From Stomatobaculum longum (GTDB lineage Bacteria; Bacillota; Clostridia; Lachnospirales; Lachnospiraceae), in assembly GCA_000242235.1 (NCBI GenBank), contig JH590864.1, positions 216,610 through 280,609 on the forward strand: DNA of 64,000 nucleotides, read 5' to 3'. Position 1 is the first letter of the stretch. Each line of letters begins with the position of its first letter. The position numbers and the translations under genes are program-made. This document shows, one piece after another, positions 8,068 through 16,883 of the stretch. The notes beneath the pieces are model-generated. The model searched no databases. It was not told the DNA's origin and saw nothing but the letters and a program-made list of their open reading frames with translations.

Positions 8068-9354
8068 ATGTCAGTTAAAGCAATTGTCGGCGCCAACTGG
8101 GGCGATGAAGGCAAGGGAAAGATTACGGACGTGCTCGCGCAGGATGCGGACATTGTGGTGCGCTTCCAGGGCGGCGCAAACGCGGGGCACACGATTATCA
8201 ACCACTACGGCAGATTTGCGCTGCACCTCTTGCCGTCGGGCGTGTTCTCCGAGAATATCACCAATGTCATCGGCAACGGTGTCGCGTTCCACATTCCCTC
8301 GTTTGTGAAGGAACTCGCGAGCATCGAGGCGCAGGGCGTGCCGGCACCGAAGATTCTGGTCTCCGACCGTGTGCAGCTCCTGATGCCCTATCACATCTTA
8401 CAGGACAGCTACGAGGAGGCGCGCCTCGCGGGTAAGGCCTTCGGTTCCACGAAGTCCGGTATTGCGCCGTTCTACTCGGACAAGTACGCGAAAATCGGCA
8501 TTCAGGCGGCTGAGCTCTTCGACGAAGAGGCGCTGCGCGAGAAGGTCGAGAATATCTGCACCATTAAGAATGCCCTCTTTGTGCATCTCTATCATCAGGA
8601 GTCGCTGAAGGCGGATGAGATCATGCAGACCCTGACGGAGTACCGCGAGGCGATTGCCCCCTATCTCGCGGATACAGGCGCTTTCCTCACCGAGGCGCTC
8701 CGCGCGGGCAAAACCGTCCTCGTCGAGGGCCAGCTCGGCTCCCTCAAGGACCCGGATCAGGGCATTTATCCGATGGTCACGAGCTCGCACACGACGGCAG
8801 CTTTTGCGGCGGTCGGTGCGGCGTTCCCGCCCTATGAGTTAAAGGACATTGTGACGGTCACCAAGGCTTATTCGAGCGCGGTCGGCGCGGGTGAGTTTGT
8901 CTCCGAGATTCTCGACGAGACCGAGGCAGAGGAACTCAGAAAGCGCGGCGGCGACAAGGGCGAGTACGGTGCGACCACCGGAAGACCGCGCCGCGTCGGC
9001 TGGTTTGACGCGGTCGCGACCCGCTACGGCTGCCGCGTCCAGGGCAGCACGGAGGTCGCGCTCACGGTGTTGGATGCGCTCGGCTATCTCGACGAGATTC
9101 CGGTCTGCACGGGCTATGAGCTCGACGGAAAGGTCATTGACTATTTCCCGGTCACGCCGCTCTTAAAGCGTTGCAAGCCGGTGCTCACGGTGCTGCCGGG
9201 CTGGAAAGAGGATATCCGCGGCATCACGCGCTATGAGGAGTTACCGGAGAACTGCAGAAAGTATGTCGAGTTCATCGAGAAGGAGATCGGCGTGCCGATT
9301 ACGATGGTCTCGAACGGACCTGGCAGAGAGGAACTCATTTACCGCAAGAAGTAA
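8068..9354 (+). CDS. purA: Adenylosuccinate synthetase
   Basis: A 428-residue GTP-dependent ligase that joins IMP and aspartate to give adenylosuccinate. The phosphate-binding loop GDEGKGK is at residues 12-18, and QGGANAGHTI follows, with the histidine that interacts with GTP/IMP. C-terminal TGRPRRVGWFD is also typical of the family. The start at 8068 is chosen because AGAGAGGAG lies just upstream and the protein then begins directly with the conserved SVKAIVGANWGDEGKGK. A longer in-frame version would start inside purB. Confidence 0.97.
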   Translation: MSVKAIVGANWGDEGKGKITDVLAQDADIVVRFQGGANAGHTIINHYGRFALHLLPSGVFSENITNVIGNGVAFHIPSFVKELASIEAQGVPAPKILVSDRVQLLMPYHILQDSYEEARLAGKAFGSTKSGIAPFYSDKYAKIGIQAAELFDEEALREKVENICTIKNALFVHLYHQESLKADEIMQTLTEYREAIAPYLADTGAFLTEALRAGKTVLVEGQLGSLKDPDQGIYPMVTSSHTTAAFAAVGAAFPPYELKDIVTVTKAYSSAVGAGEFVSEILDETEAEELRKRGGDKGEYGATTGRPRRVGWFDAVATRYGCRVQGSTEVALTVLDALGYLDEIPVCTGYELDGKVIDYFPVTPLLKRCKPVLTVLPGWKEDIRGITRYEELPENCRKYVEFIEKEIGVPITMVSNGPGREELIYRKK

Positions 9355-9407
9355 GAAAAAAGTTTTTTGGCAGCGGCACAGTCATTTGAGAAAAGGAGGA
9401 TTTTGTC

Positions 9408-11054
9408 ATGGATCTTGCATTGCTTCGCACCCTTGTTCCTGTTATCCTCATTGTTTTCTTTCTGATCGTCGTACTCTCGGGATATGTCAAAGCGCCGCCG
9501 GACAAGGCATTCATCATTTCGGGCTACCGGAAGACGCCGAAGATTTTAATCGGCCGCGCGGGCGTCAAAATTCCGTTCCTTGAGCGCCTCGATGTCCTTT
9601 ACCTCGGCCAGATGACGGTCGATATCAAGACCGAGCAGTCGGTGCCGACGACGGACTTTATCAACGTCAATGTGGATGCGGTCGCGAAGGTCAGAATCGC
9701 GCCGGACAGCAAGGGCATTGAAAAGGCTTCCCGCAACTTCCTGAATAAGAAACCCGAGCAGATTGCTATGGATCTGCAGGACTCCCTGCAGGGTAATATG
9801 CGTGAAATCATCGGCACGCTGACCTTAAAGGACATCAATACGAACCGCGATTCGTTCTCGGATCAGGTGATGATGAAGGCAGCTGCCGACATGGAGAAAC
9901 TCGGCATCGAGATTCTCTCCTGCAACATTCAGAACGTGACGGATGAGAAGGGTCTCATCAACGACCTCGGTGCGGATAACACTTCTAAGATCAAGAAGGA
10001 TGCCGCGATTGCGAAGGCGCAGGCGGACCGCGACGTCGCGATTGCGCAGGCCGAGGCAAATAAGGCCGCAAACGATGCGCGTGTGCTCGCGGACACCGAG
10101 ATTGCGCAGAAGAACAATGAACTCGCAATTCGCCAGTCTGAACTGAAGGTCATTTCCGATACGAAGAAGGCAGAGGCGGATGCCGCGTACGAGATTCAGA
10201 AGCAGGCACAGGAGAAGAATATTCAGATTGCGACGGTCAATGCCGCAATCGCAAAGGCAGAGCGCGACTCCGAGCTGAAGAAGCAGGAAGTTGCGGTCAT
10301 GCAGCAGGCGCTGGATGCCGAAATCAACAAGAAGGCGGATGCCGAGAAGTACCGCGTGGAGCAGGCGGCAGCCGCAGAGCTCGCAAAGCGCCAGAGAGAG
10401 GCAGAGGCGAGAAAGTACGAGCAGGAGAGAGAGGCAGAGGCGAAAAAGGCCGTTGCCGAGGCTGCGAAGTACGCCGCAGAGCAGGAGGCCAGCGGTATCC
10501 GCGCGAAGTACGAGGCAGAGGCAAGCGGTATTGCTCTCCGCGGTAAGGCGGAGGCTGAGGCGAGAAGAGCCGTGGGTCTTGCGGAGGCCGAGGCCATGGA
10601 AAAGAAGGCCGAGGCTTACCAGAAGTACAACAATGCCGCAATGGCGGAGATGCTGATCAAAGTGCTCCCGGACATTGCAAGTGAGATTGCGAAGCCGCTC
10701 GCGCAGATTGATAAGATCACAATCATCGGCGGCAGCGGTAGCAATGAAAACGGCGTATCTCAGCTTGCGTCGAATGTCCCCGTCGTCATGGGCAAGCTCT
10801 TCGAGTCGATGAAGGAGACCACGGGCATCGATCTCGGCGAGATTATGCGCGCGGGCACCTATGACGCAAAGGTGAATCGTAACCTCAATGTGACCGGACT
10901 TGAGCGTGCCAATGTGAGCGCCGAGGGAACGGCGGAAGTGCCGGCAGTGCCTGCGGAAAAGCGGGAAGCTGCGCCGGAAGCTCCGGCGGTAGAGCCGAGA
11001 AGTACGAATGACACGAATTCGACAAACAAGCACAGCGGACGGAAGGCACAATGA
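9408..11054 (+). CDS. Flotillin-like SPFH/band-7 membrane-scaffold protein
   Basis: A 548-residue protein with one N-terminal membrane segment (about residues 5-25) and an SPFH/band-7 domain (about 30-180). A long alanine/glutamate/lysine-rich coiled coil follows (about 190-410), with the repeated AEA, KAEAE and AKAQAD patterns typical of flotillins. A glycine-rich segment (IIGGSGSNENG) and a low-complexity tail of about 50 residues rich in A, P, E, T and S close the protein. Bacterial flotillins organise membrane microdomains and influence signalling and secretion. No NfeD-type partner lies alongside, unlike in Bacillus. Strong RBS (AAAAGGAGG) at good distance; a terminator follows. Confidence 0.9.
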   Translation: MDLALLRTLVPVILIVFFLIVVLSGYVKAPPDKAFIISGYRKTPKILIGRAGVKIPFLERLDVLYLGQMTVDIKTEQSVPTTDFINVNVDAVAKVRIAPDSKGIEKASRNFLNKKPEQIAMDLQDSLQGNMREIIGTLTLKDINTNRDSFSDQVMMKAAADMEKLGIEILSCNIQNVTDEKGLINDLGADNTSKIKKDAAIAKAQADRDVAIAQAEANKAANDARVLADTEIAQKNNELAIRQSELKVISDTKKAEADAAYEIQKQAQEKNIQIATVNAAIAKAERDSELKKQEVAVMQQALDAEINKKADAEKYRVEQAAAAELAKRQREAEARKYEQEREAEAKKAVAEAAKYAAEQEASGIRAKYEAEASGIALRGKAEAEARRAVGLAEAEAMEKKAEAYQKYNNAAMAEMLIKVLPDIASEIAKPLAQIDKITIIGGSGSNENGVSQLASNVPVVMGKLFESMKETTGIDLGEIMRAGTYDAKVNRNLNVTGLERANVSAEGTAEVPAVPAEKREAAPEAPAVEPRSTNDTNSTNKHSGRKAQ

Positions 11055-11138
11055 GTCGTTTTAAGCCCCAATACGTCAGCAGATCCTAGCAGGCAAAAGA
11101 AATTCAGAATATGATGAATCGAATTCAGAGATGAAGCG

Positions 11139-11178
11139 AGGGACGGCAGAGTGGCTCTGCCGTCCCTTTTCTCTTTTT
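11139..11178 (+). terminator. Intrinsic terminator after the flotillin gene
   Basis: AGGGACGGCAGAG (11139-11151) pairs with CTCTGCCGTCCCT (11155-11167), followed by T-rich sequence. Confidence 0.9.
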
Positions 11179-11215
11179 TGATTTCAGGATAATAGAGTAA
11201 ACATGGGGATATTAG

Positions 11216-11244
11216 TTGACTCTATCAAAACTTGGTGCTACAAT
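11216..11244 (+). promoter_or_regulatory. Sigma-A promoter of the TetR gene
   Basis: TTGACT (11216-11221), a 17-bp spacer and TACAAT (11239-11244). Near-consensus. It rules out translation starts upstream of about 11250 for the following gene. Confidence 0.8.
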
Positions 11245-11247
11245 AAA

Positions 11248-11265
11248 ACCGACAAAGTTGTCGGT
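11248..11265 (+). promoter_or_regulatory. Palindromic TetR operator overlapping the transcription start
   Basis: ACCGACAA-AG-TTGTCGGT is a perfect inverted repeat 3 bp after the -10 box, covering the expected +1. This is the usual position and form of an autoregulatory TetR operator. The following T-run makes it look like a terminator, but a terminator at +1 makes no sense for this promoter. Confidence 0.7.
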
Positions 11266-11292
11266 TTTTTTACTACGAGGAGAAATCTATTT

Positions 11293-11898
11293 TTGGAAGA
11301 GAAAAAACAGAAAGCCGGTCAAATCAGGAAAAAAGAGATTTTAGATGCGGCTAAAAAGGTCTTTTTGAGCAAAGGGTTTGCCGACACGGTAATGGAGGAT
11401 ATTATCACCGAAACATCCCTTTCAAGAGGAGGTGTATATTACCATTACAAAAACAAGGTAGAAATATTACATGATCTAATGCGGGAGGGCATGGCTTATC
11501 GGATTGAGAAAATCAATGAATTTTTATCGTCCTATTCGGGAGAACTGGACGGAAATGCAGTGGCACAGATGATTGTCGATAAAATGCTCGGTGAAAGTGA
11601 GCTTATGAGCGTATATGCCATATATCTACAATCGATGAAAAACAATGAAGAGTTGAGAGCTTTGTTCCCGATCTTGGTTGAGGAATCCTTAAAAGCGAGC
11701 TACAGCGGAGTGAAAGGGGCAAGAGAGGATGTATACAAGTATTTTCGCAACGACTTTTTGATATTTCTTATAAACACGATTGTGCTAGGATGTGAAATTC
11801 TGGATGGAGCAAGGGATAGCTTTGTGAGGAACAGAGAGTTCTTTCTGAATACAGTAAAGCTGTTTATTGATGGTTATGATAAAGGCAAAATCAAATAA
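11293..11898 (+). CDS. TetR/AcrR-family transcriptional repressor
   Basis: A regulator of about 201 residues with an N-terminal TetR helix-turn-helix: IRKKEILDAAKKVFLSKGF, then TETSLSRGGVYYHYKNK (residues ~10-57). The remaining helical domain would bind an inducer. I place the start at TTG 11293, because GAGGAGA (11277-11283) is 9 nt upstream and the longer ATG version (11203) would lie upstream of the promoter's -35. It presumably represses itself and the ABC exporter genes that follow 48 bp downstream; the exporter substrate may be the inducer. The gene is visibly richer in A+T than the flanking housekeeping genes, suggesting transfer. Confidence 0.9.
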   Translation: MEEKKQKAGQIRKKEILDAAKKVFLSKGFADTVMEDIITETSLSRGGVYYHYKNKVEILHDLMREGMAYRIEKINEFLSSYSGELDGNAVAQMIVDKMLGESELMSVYAIYLQSMKNNEELRALFPILVEESLKASYSGVKGAREDVYKYFRNDFLIFLINTIVLGCEILDGARDSFVRNREFFLNTVKLFIDGYDKGKIK

Positions 11899-11946
11899 TT
11901 TTTTCGACTGCTAGTTAGTCAAAACTAAAACATGAGGATAAATTAT

Positions 11947-13863
11947 ATGGAGAAGAAAAAACATCATGATGAAATGCTTAAACGTACTTCGGGCGGTACG
12001 AAGCTAGGGAAGGATGAAGCGTTAATAAAAGAGGTCGAGAGTCTGAATCTTGACGTTCCGCAGGAAATTATGCAGCGGATCGAAAGTGATGTTGCGCAAA
12101 GTGAAAAGCAAGCTAAAATCAGCATGGATGGTTTAACCAAAGCGCTCATGAGTGTTGCTCCGGAGTACAAGGGCAGAATGCGGCTTTCTGTCATTTTTGC
12201 TTGCCTCGGAGAGATTTTCAGTTTCGCCACTTATTTCTTTAGCGCTTACGCTGCCGCATGGCTTATAAAAAGAGCCGGAGGCAGTTCGATCGGTTTTGAT
12301 GAACTTCTGCAATACGCTTTTTTGGCAATGGGCTCGTTACTGCTTTATTTTGTGCTTACCGGCCTCAGCACAACTATTTCGCATAAGACGTCCTTTTCTA
12401 TATTGGAAAAGCTCCGGCAGACGCTATTCGAGAAGTTAAAAGTAATTCCCATGGGATACTTGGTGGATAATCCCGTGGGGAAAATCAAGGTGATCATTAT
12501 GGACCGGGTAGCGGATATGGAAGATTGGGTAGCTCATCTCATGCCGGAGCTGCCAAGCCGTCTTTTACATCCAATCCTTTGTGTGATCATTTTATTTTGC
12601 TTGGATTGGCGTATAGGATTGTCGATTTTCGTTCCTCTACCTGTTGTTCTTATAGGAATGGCGACAATGATGCATAAATACCGCAGTAGGATGGCTGTTT
12701 GGTTGTCGAGCTATGCCAATGTTGCGGATAGAAGCGCTGAATATGTTCGCGGAATCCCTGTAATCAAAGCGTTTGCACAAGATAAGGCTTCTTACGGAAA
12801 ATTTGCGGATGCAGTAAAATTCTATCATTTTTCCACAATGAAGTGGTGGAAGCAAAGTTGGTTGGGCAAAGCCTTGATGACTGCGGCAATGATGACGCCG
12901 CAAATTGTGAGTATGCCTTTTGCATTTTATTTATACGGAAAGGGGGAAATCGGTATAGAAACCCTGCTCTTATCGCTTATTCTGCCGATTTCCATTCTTC
13001 CGCAGGCCTTGGCAATCATGATGAGCTTTGAACTCTTTCAGATGGCCTCCAATACCTGGGTCTCAATACAGGAGCTGCTTGACATGCCTGTCCAAAAGCG
13101 TCCTGATGCTGACAAGAGAGCAGTCATCGATAACACTAAGGGGATTAAATTTACGGATGTAAGTTTTTCTTATCACGATGGCACTGAGGTGTTGCATAAG
13201 ATCTCCTTTGAAACGAAGCCGGGAGAAGTAACCGCGCTTGTCGGTCCTTCCGGCGGAGGAAAATCCACGATTGCAAAGCTTTTGGCTGGCTTTTGGGATC
13301 CAGCGTCAGGTGTGATTTCTCTTGGCGGTGTGGATACAAAGAAAATACCGTTTCATCAGCTTGCCGAAGAGATTTCCTTCGTTTCTCAAGATAACTTCCT
13401 GTTTGATGTAAGTATCAGGGATAATATTCGTCTCGGCAAGCCCGACGCAAGCGAGGATGAAATTATAAGAGCCGCAAAAGCTGCTCATTGCCATGAATTC
13501 ATCATGGCGCTTCCCGGGGGATATGAAACCAAAGCGGGCGTTGCAGGTGGCGCAATGTCAGGCGGTGAACGCCAACGTATAACCCTTGCCAGAGCCATCC
13601 TGAAGCCTGCCTCAACCATTATTTTAGACGAAGCGACCGCTTACGCTGATCCGGAAAACGAAGCGCTCATTCAAGAAGCAATCTCTCATCTCGTAAAGGG
13701 AAAGAACCTTGTGGTCGTTGCGCATAGGCTGAATACCATCAAGCAGGCCCATCAGATCATTTTAATTGATAAAGGCCAAATCATAGCCAAGGGAAGGCAT
13801 GATGAGCTGTTGCAGGAGCCGCTCTATGCAAGTCTTTGGAGACAATATTTAGGAGAGGAGTAA
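11947..13863 (+). CDS. ABC exporter half-transporter A (membrane and ATPase domains fused)
   Basis: About 638 residues. A charged N-terminal extension of some 60 residues precedes a six-helix type IV exporter membrane domain (about 75-350) and a nucleotide-binding domain with Walker A GPSGGGKST (433-441), signature MSGGERQRI and Walker B LDEATAYADPENE. The ATG at 11947 has TGAGGA 8 nt upstream; the in-frame ATG at 11932 overlaps that site and is less likely. With the next gene it would form a heterodimeric exporter. The TetR neighbour suggests an inducible drug, peptide or metabolite exporter; the substrate is unknown. A+T-rich codon use like its neighbours in the cassette. Confidence 0.9.
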   Translation: MEKKKHHDEMLKRTSGGTKLGKDEALIKEVESLNLDVPQEIMQRIESDVAQSEKQAKISMDGLTKALMSVAPEYKGRMRLSVIFACLGEIFSFATYFFSAYAAAWLIKRAGGSSIGFDELLQYAFLAMGSLLLYFVLTGLSTTISHKTSFSILEKLRQTLFEKLKVIPMGYLVDNPVGKIKVIIMDRVADMEDWVAHLMPELPSRLLHPILCVIILFCLDWRIGLSIFVPLPVVLIGMATMMHKYRSRMAVWLSSYANVADRSAEYVRGIPVIKAFAQDKASYGKFADAVKFYHFSTMKWWKQSWLGKALMTAAMMTPQIVSMPFAFYLYGKGEIGIETLLLSLILPISILPQALAIMMSFELFQMASNTWVSIQELLDMPVQKRPDADKRAVIDNTKGIKFTDVSFSYHDGTEVLHKISFETKPGEVTALVGPSGGGKSTIAKLLAGFWDPASGVISLGGVDTKKIPFHQLAEEISFVSQDNFLFDVSIRDNIRLGKPDASEDEIIRAAKAAHCHEFIMALPGGYETKAGVAGGAMSGGERQRITLARAILKPASTIILDEATAYADPENEALIQEAISHLVKGKNLVVVAHRLNTIKQAHQIILIDKGQIIAKGRHDELLQEPLYASLWRQYLGEE

Positions 13864-13866
13864 GAG

Positions 13867-15603
13867 ATGGAGTTTATTAGATTGTCATTTAAAATGGCAG
13901 GGCGCTATAAAAATCGCCTCAGGGCGGGAGTGTTCCTTATTTTTCTGCAAAATGCGTCCATATTGTTTAGCTTTTGCGCGCTCTTCCTTGCATTTGGTTG
14001 GATGAATGAGACTACCGGGAAGCATATTCGGACGATTTTCGGCGTGTTGTTTGCTTCCTTCCTTTTCAATTTTCTGACGGGGTGGGCAAAAAGCAGTCTC
14101 AGCGACGGTGTTTTCTTTGGTATTTTCAAGGATTACCGACTTGCAGTCGGTGAAAGGCTAAAAAAAGCTCCTATGGGATACTTTGCAGAACAGAGTCTTT
14201 CAAGAATCATGTCAGCTTTTACCAATGTCATGAAAAGTCTTGAAAACTACTCATCAATGAGTATAGACTTTACTGTTTCCGGTATTTCAATATCTTTTTT
14301 CCTTTTGATAGGTATGTTTGGTATAAATTTTAAAATCGGAATTTTAACTCTAATTTGCTTAGCTCTTATTTGGCTCTGTGTAATTCTTATGGTAAATCAA
14401 GCAAAGAAAGAGATAGCTCGGGAACACGCTGCAATTACCAAAGTTGGAGACGCCCTCGTTGACAGCATCAGCGGTATTCCCGTACTCCGCAGTTTTCCGC
14501 TTGCGGATGCCGGAGTTGTGGAAGAAGTGCATTCCAAATTGAAGAATTCTTCTGAGGAGCTCAGGCTTTCTCAAGTACATTTTGAGATGGTTTTTGTTGT
14601 CTATGCGAGAATTTTTTCTACTGTTATCAATCTATCGAGCCTGCTTGTTACCTTGTTTTCCTGCTATCTCTATACAAAAGGCGAAGTCTTATTACCTCAG
14701 GCGCTCACCGTTTCGGCGGCCGGATTTATGATTTTCGGCGGTCTAAAGCAGCTTGAAAATGCGGCAATTCTGATGGTGAAAAATCCTGCCAATATGCAAT
14801 ATTTGGATGAGGTTTTGGATATTCCCGAGATAAGTGACGGTACTTTGGAAACCGTGGAAAATCAAGATATTGTCTTTGACAAGGTGAGCTTTAGCTACGA
14901 CAAAAGAAAACCGGTCTTAAAAGACCTGTCATTTACGATTCCGCAGGGGTCAAAGACGGCCATTGTAGGACCCTCCGGTTCCGGAAAAACGACCATTATC
15001 AATTTGATATCCCGTTTTTACGATGTGGACAGCGGTACAATCAAATTGGGAAATAGGGATCTACGAGATTATAAAGTGGAGAGTTTACTTAAAAATCTTT
15101 CCCTCGTTTTTCAGGACGTGTATCTTTTCCGGGATACCATAGAAAATAATATCCGTTTTGCAAATCCGCATGCAAGCCGCGAGGAAGTAGTGGAGGCCGC
15201 AAAAAAAGCGCGCTGCCACAATTTCATCATGGAACTTTCCGAGGGATATAACACCATGGTAGGCGAGGGGGGAAGCTCCCTTTCCGGCGGAGAAAAGCAA
15301 CGGATTTCGATTGCCAGAGCATTACTTAAAAATGCTTCGATTATTCTTTTGGATGAAGCGACCAGTTCCGTTGATCCCGAAAATGAATATGAGATTTTAG
15401 CGGCTATCGAGGAATTGTCCAAAGGGCATACAGTGATTTCCATAGCGCACAGACTTACTACCGTGAGAAAAGCCGATCAGATCTTGGTGATTGATGACGG
15501 TAAATTAGTGCAAGAGGGAAAACACAGCGAGCTGATCAATCAGGAGGGCATTTATTCTGCGTTTATTCAGGCAAGAGAGCGAGCAGCCAACTGGATATTA
15601 TAA
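13867..15603 (+). CDS. ABC exporter half-transporter B (membrane and ATPase domains fused)
   Basis: A 578-residue partner of the preceding protein, starting 3 bp after its stop behind GGAGAGGAG. Six membrane helices (about residues 15-310) are followed by an ATPase domain with Walker [10 protein letters not shown] (from 368), signature LSGGEKQRI and Walker B LLDEATSSVDPENE. Adjacent unequal half-transporters under a TetR repressor are a common arrangement for heterodimeric multidrug or YbtPQ-like exporters. Which substrate is moved cannot be told. It ends the A+T-rich cassette. Confidence 0.9.
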   Translation: MEFIRLSFKMAGRYKNRLRAGVFLIFLQNASILFSFCALFLAFGWMNETTGKHIRTIFGVLFASFLFNFLTGWAKSSLSDGVFFGIFKDYRLAVGERLKKAPMGYFAEQSLSRIMSAFTNVMKSLENYSSMSIDFTVSGISISFFLLIGMFGINFKIGILTLICLALIWLCVILMVNQAKKEIAREHAAITKVGDALVDSISGIPVLRSFPLADAGVVEEVHSKLKNSSEELRLSQVHFEMVFVVYARIFSTVINLSSLLVTLFSCYLYTKGEVLLPQALTVSAAGFMIFGGLKQLENAAILMVKNPANMQYLDEVLDIPEISDGTLETVENQDIVFDKVSFSYDKRKPVLKDLSFTIPQGSKTAIVGPSGSGKTTIINLISRFYDVDSGTIKLGNRDLRDYKVESLLKNLSLVFQDVYLFRDTIENNIRFANPHASREEVVEAAKKARCHNFIMELSEGYNTMVGEGGSSLSGGEKQRISIARALLKNASIILLDEATSSVDPENEYEILAAIEELSKGHTVISIAHRLTTVRKADQILVIDDGKLVQEGKHSELINQEGIYSAFIQARERAANWIL

Positions 15604-15768
15604 AAGCATAAAGAGCAGCCAAATGATAGTAGTCCGCATCCCGAACAGCCCATTTTACTTGAGGGTGGCAATTTTAAAGCAAAAGACAAGGTAAAACCTC
15701 AGATCCGGAGCTTTATTTTGAAAACAGGAGAAAATGCTTATAAAATAAATGAAAAGTCAGTAAAATAA
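15604..15768 (+). pseudogene. Decayed C-terminal ORF remnant behind the ABC cassette
   Basis: Directly after the exporter stop codon, 54 sense codons stay open in the same frame to a TAA at 15766-15768. There is no start codon near the beginning. The encoded stretch (KPQIRSFILKTGENAYKINE in its latter half) looks like the charged C-terminus of a real protein rather than random sequence. I do not recognise the family. It is A+T-rich like the cassette, which suggests the end of a gene lost when the cassette was inserted or trimmed. Confidence 0.3.
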
Positions 15769-15836
15769 GAATAGAACCTGAAGAAGCGCGGAAGAATGCA
15801 CCCGTGGGAGCAAAGATACAAAATGGAGGGCTAGCA

Positions 15837-16633
15837 ATGAGACATCAAAGCGTAAAAAATGGCAGCAGTTCTGTTGGCGGTGACCCTGTGTTTGCCGTTT
15901 GCTCCGGTATCTGTGTTTGCAACTAAGAAGGTTCAAACGGTGAGTGTCACGGTGACAGCGCCGGAGATTGGTCAAAATGCCGACAGTGTCAGCGCGACAA
16001 CTACCACGGAGGGCGCGGATTATGCCAATGTTCAAATGCGCATCAACGGCGTGAATGCAGCGATGGATTCGTCGGAGTGTTTCAGGGTGGGCGGTGTTTA
16101 TGCGGCGGATGTTTTCGTAAAGGCGGATCAATTGGAAGGCTATGTGTTCACAAATACCAGTAAGTTGGTTGTCAACGGCCGCGAACTGAAGCGAAAGTCG
16201 TTTGGGGGGACGGGCGATACCAATGTAATGGCAGGCACTTATTATTTTGACGGTTTAGGGTCTGTTCCGGAGAACTATGGATACACGGAAGGTGTCTGGC
16301 GCTATGATGGAAGAGGCTGGTGGTTTCAGTACAAGGACGGCACTTATCCGAGAAACGGATGGGTATTTCTTCCCGACTCTGACGGCATTAGCGAGGGACG
16401 CTTCTATTTTGTTTGATGCAAACGGCTACTTGAAGACGGGTTGGTTGCTCGATCCATCGGACGGCAATTGGTATTACTTGGATCCGGAAAACGGTTCGAT
16501 TTTGACGGATTGGCATGAAATCAACGGCAAATGGTACTGCTTCAGCTGGGGCGTGTATGGGAAAAAGTTCGGCGTCATGTATTGCGACGAGAGGACGCCG
16601 GATGGCTATACCGTCGATGCGAGCGGAGCCTAG
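15837..16633 (+). pseudogene. Secreted cell-wall-binding-repeat protein, frameshifted twice
   Basis: The reading runs from ATG 15837 (RBS GGAGGG) through a signal peptide ending VSVFA, an Ig-like or unknown region, then aromatic repeats of choline/cell-wall-binding type (GVWRYDGRGWW, WVFLPDSDG, GYLKTGWLLDPSDGNWYYLD). Two frame breaks interrupt it. At an A6 run (15854-15859), one base fewer would join the start peptide MRHQSVK to MAAVLLAV. At 16408-16415 a tandem TTTG-TTTG adds 4 bp; removing one copy restores FYFDANGYLKTGW. The part from ATG 15859 to 16416 could still be made as a truncated secreted protein. Both breaks lie at slippage-prone tracts, so phase variation, recent decay or sequencing error are all possible. 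A smaller intact relative lies at 23592. Confidence 0.7.
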
Positions 16634-16675
16634 ACCGGAAACTGAGGACAAAAAGGAGGGTATGAGTGGTTTTGG

Positions 16676-16861
16676 TCAGCGTCTTGTGTGGCGCGTGATC
16701 AGTAAAAAGCCGTAAATCACGACCGGTATTGTGATGTCTATGAAGATCAGAGCACGGAGTAAGGGAGCGCCGTCGGGACCGCCGAAGAGCCCCACAATGA
16801 GGGTTGCAAGCAGAATGAGAATCAAAAAGAGGGCCAGAGCAAAGCTGAATACACGTTTCAT
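16676..16861 (-). CDS. Small membrane protein, 61 residues
   Basis: The start at 16859-16861 follows AAGGAGA on the minus strand. The protein begins MKRVFSFALALFLILILLA and has two hydrophobic segments (about residues 5-26 and 36-56) separated by GGPDGAP, then ends in basic ITRHTRR. It begins 22 bp after the ABC-F gene ends, on the same strand, so it is probably the second gene of that transcript. I do not recognise a family. A longer frame extends upstream into the ABC-F gene but has no start signal there. Confidence 0.65.
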   Translation of the reverse strand: MKRVFSFALALFLILILLATLIVGLFGGPDGAPLLRALIFIDITIPVVIYGFLLITRHTRR

Positions 16862-16883
16862 CGGGATTCTCCTTTGAGCTTTC

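Noticed and set aside
11248..11271. ACCGACAA/TTGTCGGT followed by T-run as a terminator
   Set aside because: It lies at +1 of a near-consensus promoter and has a 2-bp centre. Operator is the better reading, and the flotillin gene already has its own terminator.
11203..11292. N-terminal extension of the TetR protein to ATG 11203
   Set aside because: The ATG lies upstream of the promoter -35 (11216); the RBS and promoter fit TTG 11293.
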